Shown: positions 1 to 7,567, counted from the first letter of the stretch. The stretch: DNA of 64,000 bases from Ruthenibacterium lactatiformans (GCF_000949455.1 NZ_JXXK01000012.1:1-64000), one strand, 5' to 3'. Translations and numbers: made by a program. Notes: generated from the sequence alone by a model not told the origin.

Positions 1-1
1 A

Positions 2-178
2 GAATCCGATGATGAAGTCTCTTGGCAAATGACGCAGGATATTCACGCACAGTACTGGAACGGAGAGACGAATATCTACTACGAGCTCCGAGACTGCGTG
101 ATGCGCGGCATGTTGGAGGGCACTCCTTTTGCGCTTGACAGTCGGGACGATGCCCGCTTTACGATCAAAAGAACATGA
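2..178 (+). CDS. C-terminal end of an unrecognised protein (partial)
   Basis: The frame is open from the left edge and ends with TGA at 176-178, giving 58 residues rich in acidic residues and Trp/Tyr. I do not recognise the family. Its stop overlaps the start of the cupin gene (ATG at 175), so the two are translationally coupled and probably belong to the stress operon that ends with hcp. A regulator or redox protein would fit the context, but nothing in these residues proves it. Confidence 0.6.
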   Translation, partial: ESDDEVSWQMTQDIHAQYWNGETNIYYELRDCVMRGMLEGTPFALDSRDDARFTIKRT

Positions 179-837
179 TGATGAAGGAGAAGGTCGGAGA
201 AGTATTCTTCATCGCAATGGACAATCCGGCGATTCCCGGCTGCACGATCTCCAAAGCCGTGCATGACGGAGCAAACGACATCATTTGCTTTTCCTTGTCC
301 AGGAATACGGATATCAGCGCAGAGATTTATCCGTATCACAAACTGATTATTATGGCGGAAGGCGTCATAGAGATTTACGGGGCAGACGGCTTTAGGCGGA
401 ACCTCCATACCAGCGACAGCATTATAACCCTAACGGATACACCGATGGGAATACGAACAGCGGAAGGTGCTGTTTATACAGAAGTTTCGATCAGGAGGAG
501 AGATATCATGAACGAGGCAATCAAGGCGGGTGAAGTTTTCAGACTGGCAGAAATTGTCCCCTATCAGGACGGCAAGATCGTCAACATGGATGTCGTGCAT
601 AACGACAAGATGAAGTTTGTTATCATGGCCTTTGATGCGGGCACCGAATTGTCCGAACACGCCGCTCCGGGCGAAGCGCTCATCTTCGTGTTGGATGGCG
701 AGGGCGTGATTGGCTACGAAGGAAAAGAACATCCCATCAAAGCCGGTGAGAATTTCCGTTTTGCCAAAGCAGGAATTCACAGCGTCAAGGCAGCCAAGCG
801 GTTTAAGATGGCACTGCTGTTGACCCTAGAATCATAA
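175..837 (+). CDS. Cupin-fold protein
   Basis: This 220-residue protein has a C-terminal cupin domain (about residues 125-215). A motif-1-like stretch runs from GTELSEHAAPGEALIF through LDGEG, and a motif-2-like stretch contains EHPIKAGENFRF followed by GIHSVKA. Glycines and the histidines that usually bind a metal are visible, although the second His of motif 1 is replaced. The N-terminal half may be a second, degenerate cupin. The start is one of three consecutive ATGs (175, 178, 181) overlapping the upstream stop. Small cupins often sit beside hcp and ferredoxin genes in anaerobes; the substrate is unknown and the role in nitrosative or redox stress is inferred from neighbours only. Confidence 0.75.
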   Translation: MMMKEKVGEVFFIAMDNPAIPGCTISKAVHDGANDIICFSLSRNTDISAEIYPYHKLIIMAEGVIEIYGADGFRRNLHTSDSIITLTDTPMGIRTAEGAVYTEVSIRRRDIMNEAIKAGEVFRLAEIVPYQDGKIVNMDVVHNDKMKFVIMAFDAGTELSEHAAPGEALIFVLDGEGVIGYEGKEHPIKAGENFRFAKAGIHSVKAAKRFKMALLLTLES

Positions 838-861
838 AAACGAAGAAAGCGAAGATCTGAC

Positions 862-1002
862 AAGGGTGTAACCATCGTGCGCATGGAGGTGCCCTGCTGC
901 GGAGGCCTCGAAATGGGGGCAAAAAATGCGCTTCAAGCAAGCGGCAAGTTCATCCTGTGGCAGATTGTGACGATTTCCCGCGACGGAAGAATTCTTGATT
1001 AA
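862..1002 (+). pseudogene. 3' remnant of a 4Fe-4S ferredoxin gene
   Basis: In the same frame as the cupin gene and directly after its TAA, an open stretch of codons without a start encodes VRMEVPCCGGLEM, ALQASGKF and WQIVTIS, ending at TAA 1000-1002. From memory this is the C-terminal tail of the 4Fe-4S binding proteins that commonly precede hcp in Clostridia. The CxxCxxC cluster domains and the start are missing, so this looks like a deletion relic rather than a functional gene. It could be expressed only by readthrough of the cupin stop. Confidence 0.65.
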
Positions 1003-1020
1003 ATGAAAGGAGAAAACGAA

Positions 1021-1182
1021 ATGGACAAGTACCTATGTGAGCCCTGCGGATATATCTACGATCCGGCGATCGGCGATCCGGAAGGTGGAATAGCTCCGGG
1101 AACAGCATTTGAAGACATTCCCGATGATTGGGTGTGCCCGATCTGTGGTGTGGGAAAAGATATGTTTGTAAAAGTCGACTAA
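1021..1182 (+). CDS. Rubredoxin
   Basis: This 53-residue protein carries the two rubredoxin knuckles: CEPCGYIYDP near the N-terminus and CPICGVGKD near the C-terminus. Four cysteines bind one iron. The central PGTAFEDIPDDWVCP stretch is typical of the family, and the length is normal. A strong ribosome site (AAAGGAG) precedes the ATG. It acts as a cytoplasmic one-electron carrier. Its position 32 bases before hcp suggests that it supplies electrons to the hybrid cluster protein or to another stress reductase in the same operon. Confidence 0.93.
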   Translation: MDKYLCEPCGYIYDPAIGDPEGGIAPGTAFEDIPDDWVCPICGVGKDMFVKVD

Positions 1183-1214
1183 ATGAATTGCCAAAAAGGG
1201 AAGGAGAAAAAACA

Positions 1215-2867
1215 ATGGAGAAATGTGAGATGTTTTGTTATCAGTGTCAGGAGACAGCGAGGGGCACCGGATGCACAAAGGTCGGTGTATGTGGAAAGAG
1301 ACCGGAGCTATCCGGAATGCTGGATCTTCTGGTCTATGTGACCAAAGGGCTCTCCTGTGTCACCACAATGCTGCGCGAGGAAGGAAAAGAGGTTGGCAAA
1401 GATGTCAATCATCTTGTGACAGTCAATCTTTTCGCGACGATCACAAACGCCAACTTCGACCGTGATGCCATCATCGCACGCATCAAGGAAACGCTTGCAG
1501 TCAAAGAGGAGCTGCGTGCGAAACTTGTCGACCCGACAGGTCTTCCGGAAGCGGCTGTCTGGAACGGAAATGAGAACGAGTTTGACTCGAAGGCAGATTC
1601 GGATGAGGTGGGCGTTCTTGCGACGGAGAACGAGGATGTACGTTCCCTGCGCGAAATGATTACATATGGACTGAAAGGTCTTGCTGCTTATTCCAAGCAC
1701 GCCAATGCCCTGATGCAAGATAATGAAGAGGTGGACGCATTTATCCAGAGCGCACTTGCCAAGCTTCTGGACGACAGCCTCGGCTTGGATGACCTCGTGG
1801 CTCTCACACTGGAGACGGGAAAATACGGAGTGGACGGCATGGCGCTTCTTGACGGGGCGAATACGGGCGCTTATGGAAATCCGGAAATCACCGAAGTGAA
1901 TATCGGCGTGAGGAACAACCCCGGCATTCTGGTTTCGGGACATGACCTGAAAGATCTGGAGCAGCTTCTGGAGCAGACCAAAGGTACAGGCGTGGATGTT
2001 TATACCCATTCCGAGATGCTTCCTGCGCACTATTATCCGGCCTTCAAGAAGTATGACAACTTCGTAGGCAACTATGGCAACGCATGGTGGAAGCAGAAGG
2101 AGGAGTTTGCCACCTTCAATGGCCCGATCCTCATGACCACAAACTGCATCGTGCCGCCTGCGGATTCCTACAAGGAGAGGCTGTGGACAACCGGTGCCGC
2201 AGGTTATCCGGGATGCCGCCATATTGAAGGAGAATACGGCGCTGTCAAGGATTTCTCCGACATCATCGCGCAGGCCAAGACCTGCGCTCCGCCGCAGGAG
2301 ATCGAAACCGGAAGCATCATCGGCGGTTTTGCGCACGAGCAGGTATTCGCGCTGGCGGACAAGGTGGTCGATGCAGTGAAGTCCGGAGCGATTCGAAAGT
2401 TCGTTGTCATGGGCGGTTGTGACGGCAGGATGAAGAGCCGCGACTACTATACCGAGTTTGCCAAAAAGCTGCCGAATGATGTGGTAATTCTGACCGCAGG
2501 CTGTGCCAAGTACAAGTACAACAAGCTTGCTCTGGGCGATATCGGTGGTATCCCTCGCGTACTTGATGCCGGGCAGTGCAATGACTCTTATTCGCTGGCT
2601 CTGATTGCCTTGAAATTGAAGGAAGTCTTCGGGCTGGACGATATCAACGATCTGCCGATTGCCTTCAACATTGCGTGGTATGAGCAAAAGGCGGTCATCG
2701 TGCTTCTCGCTCTTCTTTACCTCGGCGTGAAGAACATTCATCTCGGCCCGACGCTTCCGGGCTTCCTCTCTCCCAATGTGGCGAAAGTTCTGGTCGAGAA
2801 CTTCGGCATCGCCGGTATCGGCACTGTGGACGAAGACCTAAAGCTTCTTGTCGGAGAGACAGCATAA
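1215..2867 (+). CDS. hcp: Hybrid cluster protein (hydroxylamine reductase)
   Basis: The 550-residue product contains the N-terminal Cys motif CYQCQETARGTGC plus KVGVCGK (C8, C11, C20, C26) for the proximal cluster. Hybrid-cluster ligand regions follow in order: VSGHDLKDLEQ, THSEMLPAHYYP, TTNCIVPP, GYPGCRHIE, GGCDGRMKSRDYY, TAGCAKYKYN, DAGQCND and WYEQKAV. In the family this enzyme reduces hydroxylamine in vitro, and NO reductase or nitrosylase roles have been shown in some species. The start at ATG 1215 has an AAGGAG site; an open frame continues upstream through rubredoxin in another register and is not used. It ends the stress operon, followed by a terminator. Confidence 0.96.
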   Translation: MEKCEMFCYQCQETARGTGCTKVGVCGKRPELSGMLDLLVYVTKGLSCVTTMLREEGKEVGKDVNHLVTVNLFATITNANFDRDAIIARIKETLAVKEELRAKLVDPTGLPEAAVWNGNENEFDSKADSDEVGVLATENEDVRSLREMITYGLKGLAAYSKHANALMQDNEEVDAFIQSALAKLLDDSLGLDDLVALTLETGKYGVDGMALLDGANTGAYGNPEITEVNIGVRNNPGILVSGHDLKDLEQLLEQTKGTGVDVYTHSEMLPAHYYPAFKKYDNFVGNYGNAWWKQKEEFATFNGPILMTTNCIVPPADSYKERLWTTGAAGYPGCRHIEGEYGAVKDFSDIIAQAKTCAPPQEIETGSIIGGFAHEQVFALADKVVDAVKSGAIRKFVVMGGCDGRMKSRDYYTEFAKKLPNDVVILTAGCAKYKYNKLALGDIGGIPRVLDAGQCNDSYSLALIALKLKEVFGLDDINDLPIAFNIAWYEQKAVIVLLALLYLGVKNIHLGPTLPGFLSPNVAKVLVENFGIAGIGTVDEDLKLLVGETA

Positions 2868-2891
2868 AAACATACCCTCAGTTTATATCGA

Positions 2892-2924
2892 CGCCCTGCA
2901 AGCCTCAAACTTGCAGGGCGTTTC
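2892..2924 (+). terminator. Intrinsic terminator of hcp
   Basis: A perfect 11-bp stem (CGCCCTGCAAG / CTTGCAGGGCG) with a 7-base loop is followed by TTTCT, 25 bases after the hcp stop codon. Confidence 0.85.
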
Positions 2925-2967
2925 TATGTATGAACCGCAGGAGCCTCCTGCGGTGTATTCTTCTGTC

Positions 2968-4407
2968 TTAGCGTCCTCTGTCATAATCATGGCTGCGGGG
3001 TCGTGTCTGCTGCCGCCGTGCGTCATTCCGGCGTTTGGCCTCCGCCTCCATATCCCGGAGCTTCTTTCGGATGCTCTCCTTTTCAGGCGGTTTCTGCTGG
3101 GGCTGCTGCCCTCCGTGGACTTGCCGCTCCCATGCGGCCAGGTCACGGTTGTACTGCTCCACAAGGGCGGTGGCGTCGTCATACGTCCTCTTGAACGCCT
3201 GTACGTCGGGGTAACCGTCCTCTTTGAGGATACCGGGCAACAGGTCCATCCGACGGTCAATTTCCTGTTGTACACCTGAAATCTTTTCCTGTAAGGCCTT
3301 ACGCTCTTTGCCCCTGAAAAGCCCGGTCGTCTCGGCAAGCTGCTTTTCCAACTTTGGAAGCTCCCCGTGCATGAGTTGCTTGATGGCCCTGGCTTCGTCC
3401 TGTACCTTGACCATCAGCTTCTGCATGGTGCGGTATTCCGCCATATCAACTGACAGCGTAGGCTTGGGCGGGATCTCTGTCTCCCGAATCAATACCTGTA
3501 GGATTTCCTTGGCCTTTTGGATGATACCCCGGAACAGTCCCGGCAGCCAGCCGTGCTTCTGTACGGACCGGGTGGCCTCGTCGTAGACGTGTTCATTTCT
3601 GATCTCTATGATCTTGGATTCTTCGATCCCGGATACCAGCGCCATATCCGCCGTCCTGTTCCAGTCCTGCCGTGCGGCATTATCCGCCTCGATCTCAGCC
3701 TCTTTCGGATTGTTCTTCCCGATCTTCTTGGTGGGGAGGTAGACGCTGTTCGGGTCAAAGACCTTTAGCCGCCTCTCCGGGTCGTGAATGTGGCGGTTGA
3801 TCAGAGCGGTGTAGAACTGCTTGGCTTCATCCAAGAAAAGCTCATTCTTGAATACCTCGTCCTTTGCCGTGAACAGGTGTTTTTCGTAGGCCTCGCCTTT
3901 CTTGATGACGATACAGCCCTCACGAATTTGGCCATCCTCACCGGTGATCTCCTTCTTTGTCCGTACCCGCTTGCCGAGTTCATCATAGAACACGCTGCGG
4001 GTGGCGATCTTGACCTCCGGCTCTGGCAGCAAGCGCCGCTCTGAAAAGATCAGATGGATATGATAGTTTTTCTTCGTCTTGTTGTGGTGGAGCGCCGAGA
4101 CACATTCCACGTCGTACCGCTTCTTGAACTGCTCCGTGAACTCCCGCAGCACCTGGTTGGGATCAAACTTCGTGTATTCCTCCGGCAGAGCAATGATTAA
4201 TTCCCGCGCCTCGATACATTTTCCCTCTGTCCCGAAGCGTTTGAATTCTTCCTGACACTCCTTCGCCAGATCGTTCCAGAAGGTCATATCTTCCCTTGTG
4301 GAGAAGGTGGCGTAGAGGTATTCCTGCCGCTTGGGGTCTGAGATATACGATATTCTTCCCTTGACATTGGACAGCTTCGACATCTGGATAAAGCTGTGCC
4401 GTGCCAT
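2968..4407 (-). CDS. mobA: MobA/MobL-family relaxase
   Basis: This 479-residue protein has an N-terminal relaxase domain (about residues 1-220). The metal-binding histidine motif HHNKTKKNYHIHL has HxH at 116 and 118. The C-terminal part is charged and coiled-coil-like (about 330-479) and ends in an Arg-rich tail. Relaxases of this family nick oriT and stay attached to the transferred strand. The ATG has a GGAGGTG site. The gene reads away from the xis promoter region, and a 235-base non-coding stretch with strong hairpins lies immediately upstream, where an oriT is expected. Codon composition is less GC-rich than in the genes after 9 kb, consistent with transfer. Confidence 0.9.
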   Translation of the reverse strand: MARHSFIQMSKLSNVKGRISYISDPKRQEYLYATFSTREDMTFWNDLAKECQEEFKRFGTEGKCIEARELIIALPEEYTKFDPNQVLREFTEQFKKRYDVECVSALHHNKTKKNYHIHLIFSERRLLPEPEVKIATRSVFYDELGKRVRTKKEITGEDGQIREGCIVIKKGEAYEKHLFTAKDEVFKNELFLDEAKQFYTALINRHIHDPERRLKVFDPNSVYLPTKKIGKNNPKEAEIEADNAARQDWNRTADMALVSGIEESKIIEIRNEHVYDEATRSVQKHGWLPGLFRGIIQKAKEILQVLIRETEIPPKPTLSVDMAEYRTMQKLMVKVQDEARAIKQLMHGELPKLEKQLAETTGLFRGKERKALQEKISGVQQEIDRRMDLLPGILKEDGYPDVQAFKRTYDDATALVEQYNRDLAAWERQVHGGQQPQQKPPEKESIRKKLRDMEAEAKRRNDARRQQTRPRSHDYDRGR

Positions 4408-4476
4408 CGTTCACCTCCGTTCTTTCGCCTTTCGTCTCCCCGTATGTTGTCACGCCGCCGCAGCGGTGGGACAACA

Positions 4477-4501
4477 CCGGAAAGCGCCGGGCGGTTTCCG
4501 G
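4477..4501. repeat. Short inverted repeat upstream of the relaxase gene
   Basis: CCGGAAA at 4477-4483 pairs with TTTCCGG at 4495-4501, and the stem can be extended inward with one mismatch. Together with the larger repeat at 4551-4606 it occupies the relaxase upstream region and may be part of oriT. Confidence 0.5.
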
Positions 4502-4550
4502 CTGCGCCTCTGTCCGTTAACGCCAGGACAGAGACGCAGGCCCTCCGCAG

Positions 4551-4606
4551 GAGCGAAATACCCCTTGTACAAATCGCCAGATTTGTGCGAGGGGTGTATT
4601 TCGCTC
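4551..4606. repeat. Long imperfect inverted repeat, candidate oriT
   Basis: The left arm starts GAGCGAAATA and continues CCCCTTGTACAAATC. The right arm is its near-complement, ending GTATTTCGCTC, with a short GCC loop and a two-base bulge. Arms of about 25 bp in the only sizeable gap next to a relaxase gene suggest a transfer origin. A regulatory hairpin for the relaxase mRNA is the alternative. Confidence 0.5.
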
Positions 4607-4642
4607 TCAAACGGCGAGGCCTTTTACCTGCTGAATCCATCC

Positions 4643-4858
4643 TTAGCGCACCTCCCGGACGTCTGCCTGATTGAGAAGGTTTCTCCCTTGATTGACGGTC
4701 ATGAAGTTCTCCAGCGCATCCCTTCGGATGATCGTCTTTCGTCCCACTTTGAGCACGGGCAGCTTGCCCCAGTCCACCAGCTTGCGCATGGTGTTCCGTC
4801 CAATTCCGGACATTTCGGCGGCTTCTTCGATGGTCAGTCCCATTTTGATGTTCGTCAT
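4643..4858 (-). CDS. xis: Excisionase-like helix-turn-helix protein
   Basis: The 71-residue protein has the winged-helix layout of small excisionases: LTIEEAAEMSGIGRNTMRKL, then LPVLKVGRKTIIRRDALENF. Excisionases bind next to att sites and steer the integrase toward excision. A strong AAAGGAGG site precedes the ATG, and a consensus promoter (4908-4936) drives it leftward, so it is probably co-transcribed with the relaxase. The AT-rich start region with the divergent XRE promoter suggests that the XRE protein controls both directions. Confidence 0.85.
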   Translation of the reverse strand: MTNIKMGLTIEEAAEMSGIGRNTMRKLVDWGKLPVLKVGRKTIIRRDALENFMTVNQGRNLLNQADVREVR

Positions 4859-4907
4859 AATATTACCTCCTTTCGTAAATACTCATTTTGCAACCATCGC
4901 TCCGCCA

Positions 4908-4936
4908 TTATACTTATTCTGCTATCGTTTGTCAAC
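4908..4936 (-). promoter_or_regulatory. Consensus sigma-A promoter for xis/relaxase
   Basis: Read on the minus strand: -35 TTGACA (4931-4936), a 17-base spacer, -10 TATAAT (4908-4913). Both boxes match the consensus perfectly. Confidence 0.85.
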
Positions 4937-4987
4937 CTGTTTTGGCGTCATTCAAAGTTATTTTACAAATAGATATGCAAAATGGTG

Positions 4988-5016
4988 TTGCAAATTAAAA
5001 TCATCTGTGGTATAGT
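4988..5016 (+). promoter_or_regulatory. Sigma-A promoter for the XRE regulator
   Basis: -35 TTGCAA (4988-4993), a 17-base spacer, -10 TATAGT (5011-5016), with the ribosome site TAGGAGG 8 bases later. It is back-to-back with the xis promoter about 50 bases away. Confidence 0.8.
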
Positions 5017-5039
5017 AGACTCGTTAGGAGGTGAAAGCC

Positions 5040-5717
5040 TTGAAGGAAAAGAAATCGTTCGGCCCAAAACAGGTCGGTGAGCGTATCCGTGAACGCCGGA
5101 CAGAGCTGAAGCTCTCCATGCCGGAGTTGGGAAAGCGGCTCGGGGTCAACAAGTCCACCATCCAGAGATATGAGGCAGACGGGGTCGATCCGAAGCGCAC
5201 CATGATCATAGACGGGCTGGCTCACGCTTTGCTCACTACCTCAGAATGGCTGACAGGACTATCCGAAGATAAGGAATACAATAGCTATACCGTCTGCCAG
5301 ATGGATCTGGAAAAGCATGTAAAGGACTATCTGGAAACATTGACAGCCTCCGTAAAGGGAGAACCGCACCAGCAGCTTTTAACCACCTTCCTTGGACAGC
5401 TTGTTGATCTGTATGCTGTCCTTGCCAAGTATTGGGCGCTTTCCATGACAAAGATCGACGCTGTGGCAGAGGACGAGGGGCTTAAAGAATCTATCGGCAG
5501 ATACGCCATCAACATCGGATCCATCACGGAGCAGGTCTACCGGAAGGAAATGGCGGAGCCCATAGAGGACATGAAGCAATATCTGGACGGTATCCTCCAC
5601 CTTTACGATGAAGGGCGGACAAAGACCAGGCTTCAGGAACAGTTCGGCATGGTAGAGGAAGCACAGAGAAAGTTCAGAGAAGCATCCGCAGAGATAGCGG
5701 AGCATGAAGGTACATAA
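5040..5717 (+). CDS. XRE-family regulator of the mobile element
   Basis: An N-terminal Cro/C1-type helix-turn-helix (about residues 8-65, including MPELGKRLGVNKSTIQRYEA) is followed by about 150 residues of mostly helical, charged sequence with no recognised domain. I chose TTG 5040 because TAGGAGG (5024-5030) lies 9 bases upstream. The in-frame GTG at 5031 would sit directly on the ribosome site. The gene lies between divergent promoters and before the integrase, the usual place for the repressor that keeps an IME quiescent. The length of 225 residues is typical of IME/ICE regulators. Confidence 0.82.
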   Translation: MKEKKSFGPKQVGERIRERRTELKLSMPELGKRLGVNKSTIQRYEADGVDPKRTMIIDGLAHALLTTSEWLTGLSEDKEYNSYTVCQMDLEKHVKDYLETLTASVKGEPHQQLLTTFLGQLVDLYAVLAKYWALSMTKIDAVAEDEGLKESIGRYAINIGSITEQVYRKEMAEPIEDMKQYLDGILHLYDEGRTKTRLQEQFGMVEEAQRKFREASAEIAEHEGT

Positions 5718-5752
5718 GTACCGTGGCACCTTGAAAAACGAATACGGGAACG

Positions 5753-5777
5753 AAAAAAGCCGGTCATAAAGACCGGC
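5753..5777 (-). terminator. Minus-facing hairpin between XRE gene and integrase
   Basis: GCCGGTC (5759-5765) pairs with GACCGGC (5771-5777). Read on the minus strand the stem is followed by TTTTTT, so it would stop leftward transcription entering the regulator gene. On the plus strand it lacks a T-run and may only slow readthrough into int. Confidence 0.6.
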
Positions 5778-5871
5778 GGATATGGTAAAGTTATCGCACA
5801 GCGATTACTTTTACGCACAACCATATGTCACAGACCCGATTGCCACGGATACGGAAAGGAGAAAAGTATTT

Positions 5872-7167
5872 ATGGCAAAAGGATCTGTCAGAAAGAAAGG
5901 CAAAAAGTGGTACTACCGCTTCTACGTGGAAAACGAGAGCGGAAATCTGGTGCAGAAGGAATACGCCGGAACAGAAAGCAAGTCCGAGACGGAAGCCCTG
6001 CTCCGAAAGGCGATGGAGGACTACGAGGCAAAGAAGTTCGTTGCCAGGTCCGAAAATGTCACGGTGGGCGATCTGCTGGATATGTGGATTGAGGAAGAAG
6101 TCAAGCCCGGCAATCTCTCCAACGGCACGGTGATGGCCTATCAGGGCGCTGTGGGGCGCATCAAGCAATTCCCCATCGGCAGCCGGAAGCTCAAAACCGT
6201 GACCTCGGAGCATTTGCAGATGTTCTTCGATCTCCTGTCCTTCGGAGGCACCAATGCCGACGGAACGAAGGTCAAGCCCATCAGCAAGGGCTATATGCGG
6301 CAGTTCTCGGCGGTGATGCAGGGAGCGTTCCGGTTTGCGGTCTTCCCCAAGCGGCTCATTACCTTTAACCCCATGCAGTATATCAAGATCAGGCAGAAGC
6401 AGGAATGCTACGAGCTGTTCAATGAGGACAGCGAGGACGGGCTGACAGTCCCGACGATTTCCTATGATCAGTTCAAGACCCTGACGGACTATCTGAAAAA
6501 GAAGGATAACCCGGCGCTCCTGCCCATTCAGATCGCCTACTACACCGGGCTTCGGATCGGCGAGGTCTGCGCCCTCACATGGCAGGACATTGACCTCAAG
6601 GAGCAGACCATCACGGTGCGGCGCAGTATGCGCTACAACGGGGCAAGGCACAAGACGGAGGTCGGCACCACCAAGCGGAGCAAAATCCGCACGGTAGACT
6701 TCTGTGACACGCTGGCGACGATCCTCAAGGCAGCCAGGACCGAGCAGCACAAAAACCGCTTCAAGTACGGCGAGCTATACAGCCTGAACTACTATAAGCA
6801 GGTGCAGGAAAAAGGCCGCAGCTACTATGAGCTGTACAGTCTGCAAAGGTCGGAGGAAGTGCCGGTGGACTACCGGGAGATCGACTTCGTTTGTCTCCGC
6901 CCGGACGGGTGCTTTGAATCGTCCAGCACGGTCGGCATTGCCTGCCGGACAGCCTCAAAGAAGATTCCGGGGCTTGAGGGCTTCCACTTCCATCAGCTTC
7001 GCCACACGTTCACCAGCAACCTGCTCTCCAACGGGGCAGCGCCGAAGGACGTGCAGGAGCTTTTGGGACACGCCGACGTCAGTACCACCATGAACATCTA
7101 CGCTCACTCGACAAGGGAAGCGAAACGCTCATCAGCCCGCTTGCTGGATAAGGTAGTAGGCGACTGA
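5872..7167 (+). CDS. int: Tyrosine-type site-specific integrase
   Basis: This 431-residue protein is a Tn916/phage-type integrase. An N-terminal AP2-like arm-binding domain (KGSVRKKGKKWYYRF) is followed by a SAM-like core-binding domain (about 60-170) and the catalytic domain with R228 (YYTGLRIGEV), H374 and R377 (HQLRHTF), H400 (LLGHADV) and Y410 (MNIYAH). All key residues are present. I chose ATG 5872, preceded by AAAGGAG; an upstream in-frame ATG at 5782 lies in the hairpin region. It integrates and excises the element. att sites are expected just downstream. Confidence 0.95.
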   Translation: MAKGSVRKKGKKWYYRFYVENESGNLVQKEYAGTESKSETEALLRKAMEDYEAKKFVARSENVTVGDLLDMWIEEEVKPGNLSNGTVMAYQGAVGRIKQFPIGSRKLKTVTSEHLQMFFDLLSFGGTNADGTKVKPISKGYMRQFSAVMQGAFRFAVFPKRLITFNPMQYIKIRQKQECYELFNEDSEDGLTVPTISYDQFKTLTDYLKKKDNPALLPIQIAYYTGLRIGEVCALTWQDIDLKEQTITVRRSMRYNGARHKTEVGTTKRSKIRTVDFCDTLATILKAARTEQHKNRFKYGELYSLNYYKQVQEKGRSYYELYSLQRSEEVPVDYREIDFVCLRPDGCFESSSTVGIACRTASKKIPGLEGFHFHQLRHTFTSNLLSNGAAPKDVQELLGHADVSTTMNIYAHSTREAKRSSARLLDKVVGD

Positions 7168-7173
7168 TAAAAA

Positions 7174-7216
7174 GTTTCCCTTGTTTTGTCCCACAAGGGC
7201 AAAAACAAGGGAAAAC
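7174..7216. repeat. Inverted repeat at the integrase end of the element
   Basis: GTTTCCCTTGTTTT (7174-7187) is nearly the complement of AAAACAAGGGAAAAC (7202-7216), with a loop containing TCCC and GGG. It lies 7 bases after the int stop. It may be an integrase arm site, part of attR or a weak terminator. Confidence 0.5.
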
Positions 7217-7513
7217 GGAGCTTTTTATGGTAGCAGACCTGCGGAAAATGCAGGAAAATCAAGGGGTTTCAGAGAATCGGATAGATAAATCCAGATTTAT
7301 CGGGCAGCCGTCCATCAACCGGCAACTGCCCGTTTGGGATATTTTGACGAACGGTTTGACGAAGCGGCTTTCAGCAACGCCGATCTGAAAAGAAAGTTTT
7401 GCAGCGGGCGGACACATATAGGGACGCATATTAAAAAGGCACTGCTTTTGCAACGGGCCCAAGCGCTTACGGCCTGCTTCCGGGTCATCCCACTGCATTC
7501 GACCAACAGTCGA
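7217..7513. other. Non-coding right flank of the element with two adjacent hairpins
   Basis: I see no convincing gene here. GATAAATC/GATTTATC (7284-7301) is followed at once by CGGGCAG/CTGCCCG (7301-7332), then TTTGGGATATTTT, which could terminate transcription leaving the element. Short open frames after 7334 show no family resemblance. Confidence 0.4.
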
Positions 7514-7542
7514 TTGTAATATCCCCTGCCGTGCAATATAAT
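7514..7542 (+). promoter_or_regulatory. Sigma-A promoter for the membrane XRE regulator
   Basis: -35 TTGTAA (7514-7519), a 17-base spacer, -10 TATAAT (7537-7542). TAAGGAGG follows just before ATG 7568. Confidence 0.75.
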
Positions 7543-7567
7543 TATCCCAATAAGGAGGCGCTGCATC

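Larger units (their letters stand above)
2930..7216. mobile_element. Integrative mobilizable element (IME)
   Basis: Four genes form a compact mobile unit: a MobA/MobL relaxase and an excisionase-like protein on the minus strand, then an XRE regulator and a tyrosine integrase on the plus strand. There is no replication or type IV secretion gene, so transfer would need a helper conjugative element. The left edge lies after the hcp terminator and the right edge after the integrase, near the inverted repeat 7174-7216. I could not find a convincing direct repeat for attL/attR, so the boundaries are approximate. The small hairpin at 2935-2953 (CCGCAGGA / TCCTGCGG) marks the left side. Confidence 0.8.

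Noticed and set aside
2935..2953. CCGCAGGA/TCCTGCGG hairpin as a terminator for the relaxase gene
   Set aside because: No T-run follows on the minus strand. It was kept only as a marker of the element's left side.
5031..5039. GTG start for the XRE regulator at 5031
   Set aside because: The TAGGAGG ribosome site directly abuts this codon; TTG at 5040 has proper spacing.
5782..5871. Upstream ATG for the integrase at 5782
   Set aside because: It starts just after a hairpin and lacks a ribosome site. ATG 5872 has AAAGGAG and gives the usual integrase N-terminus.
7334..7519. 61-codon plus-strand frame in the right flank of the mobile element
   Set aside because: No ribosome site, no family resemblance, and it begins within a hairpin region.
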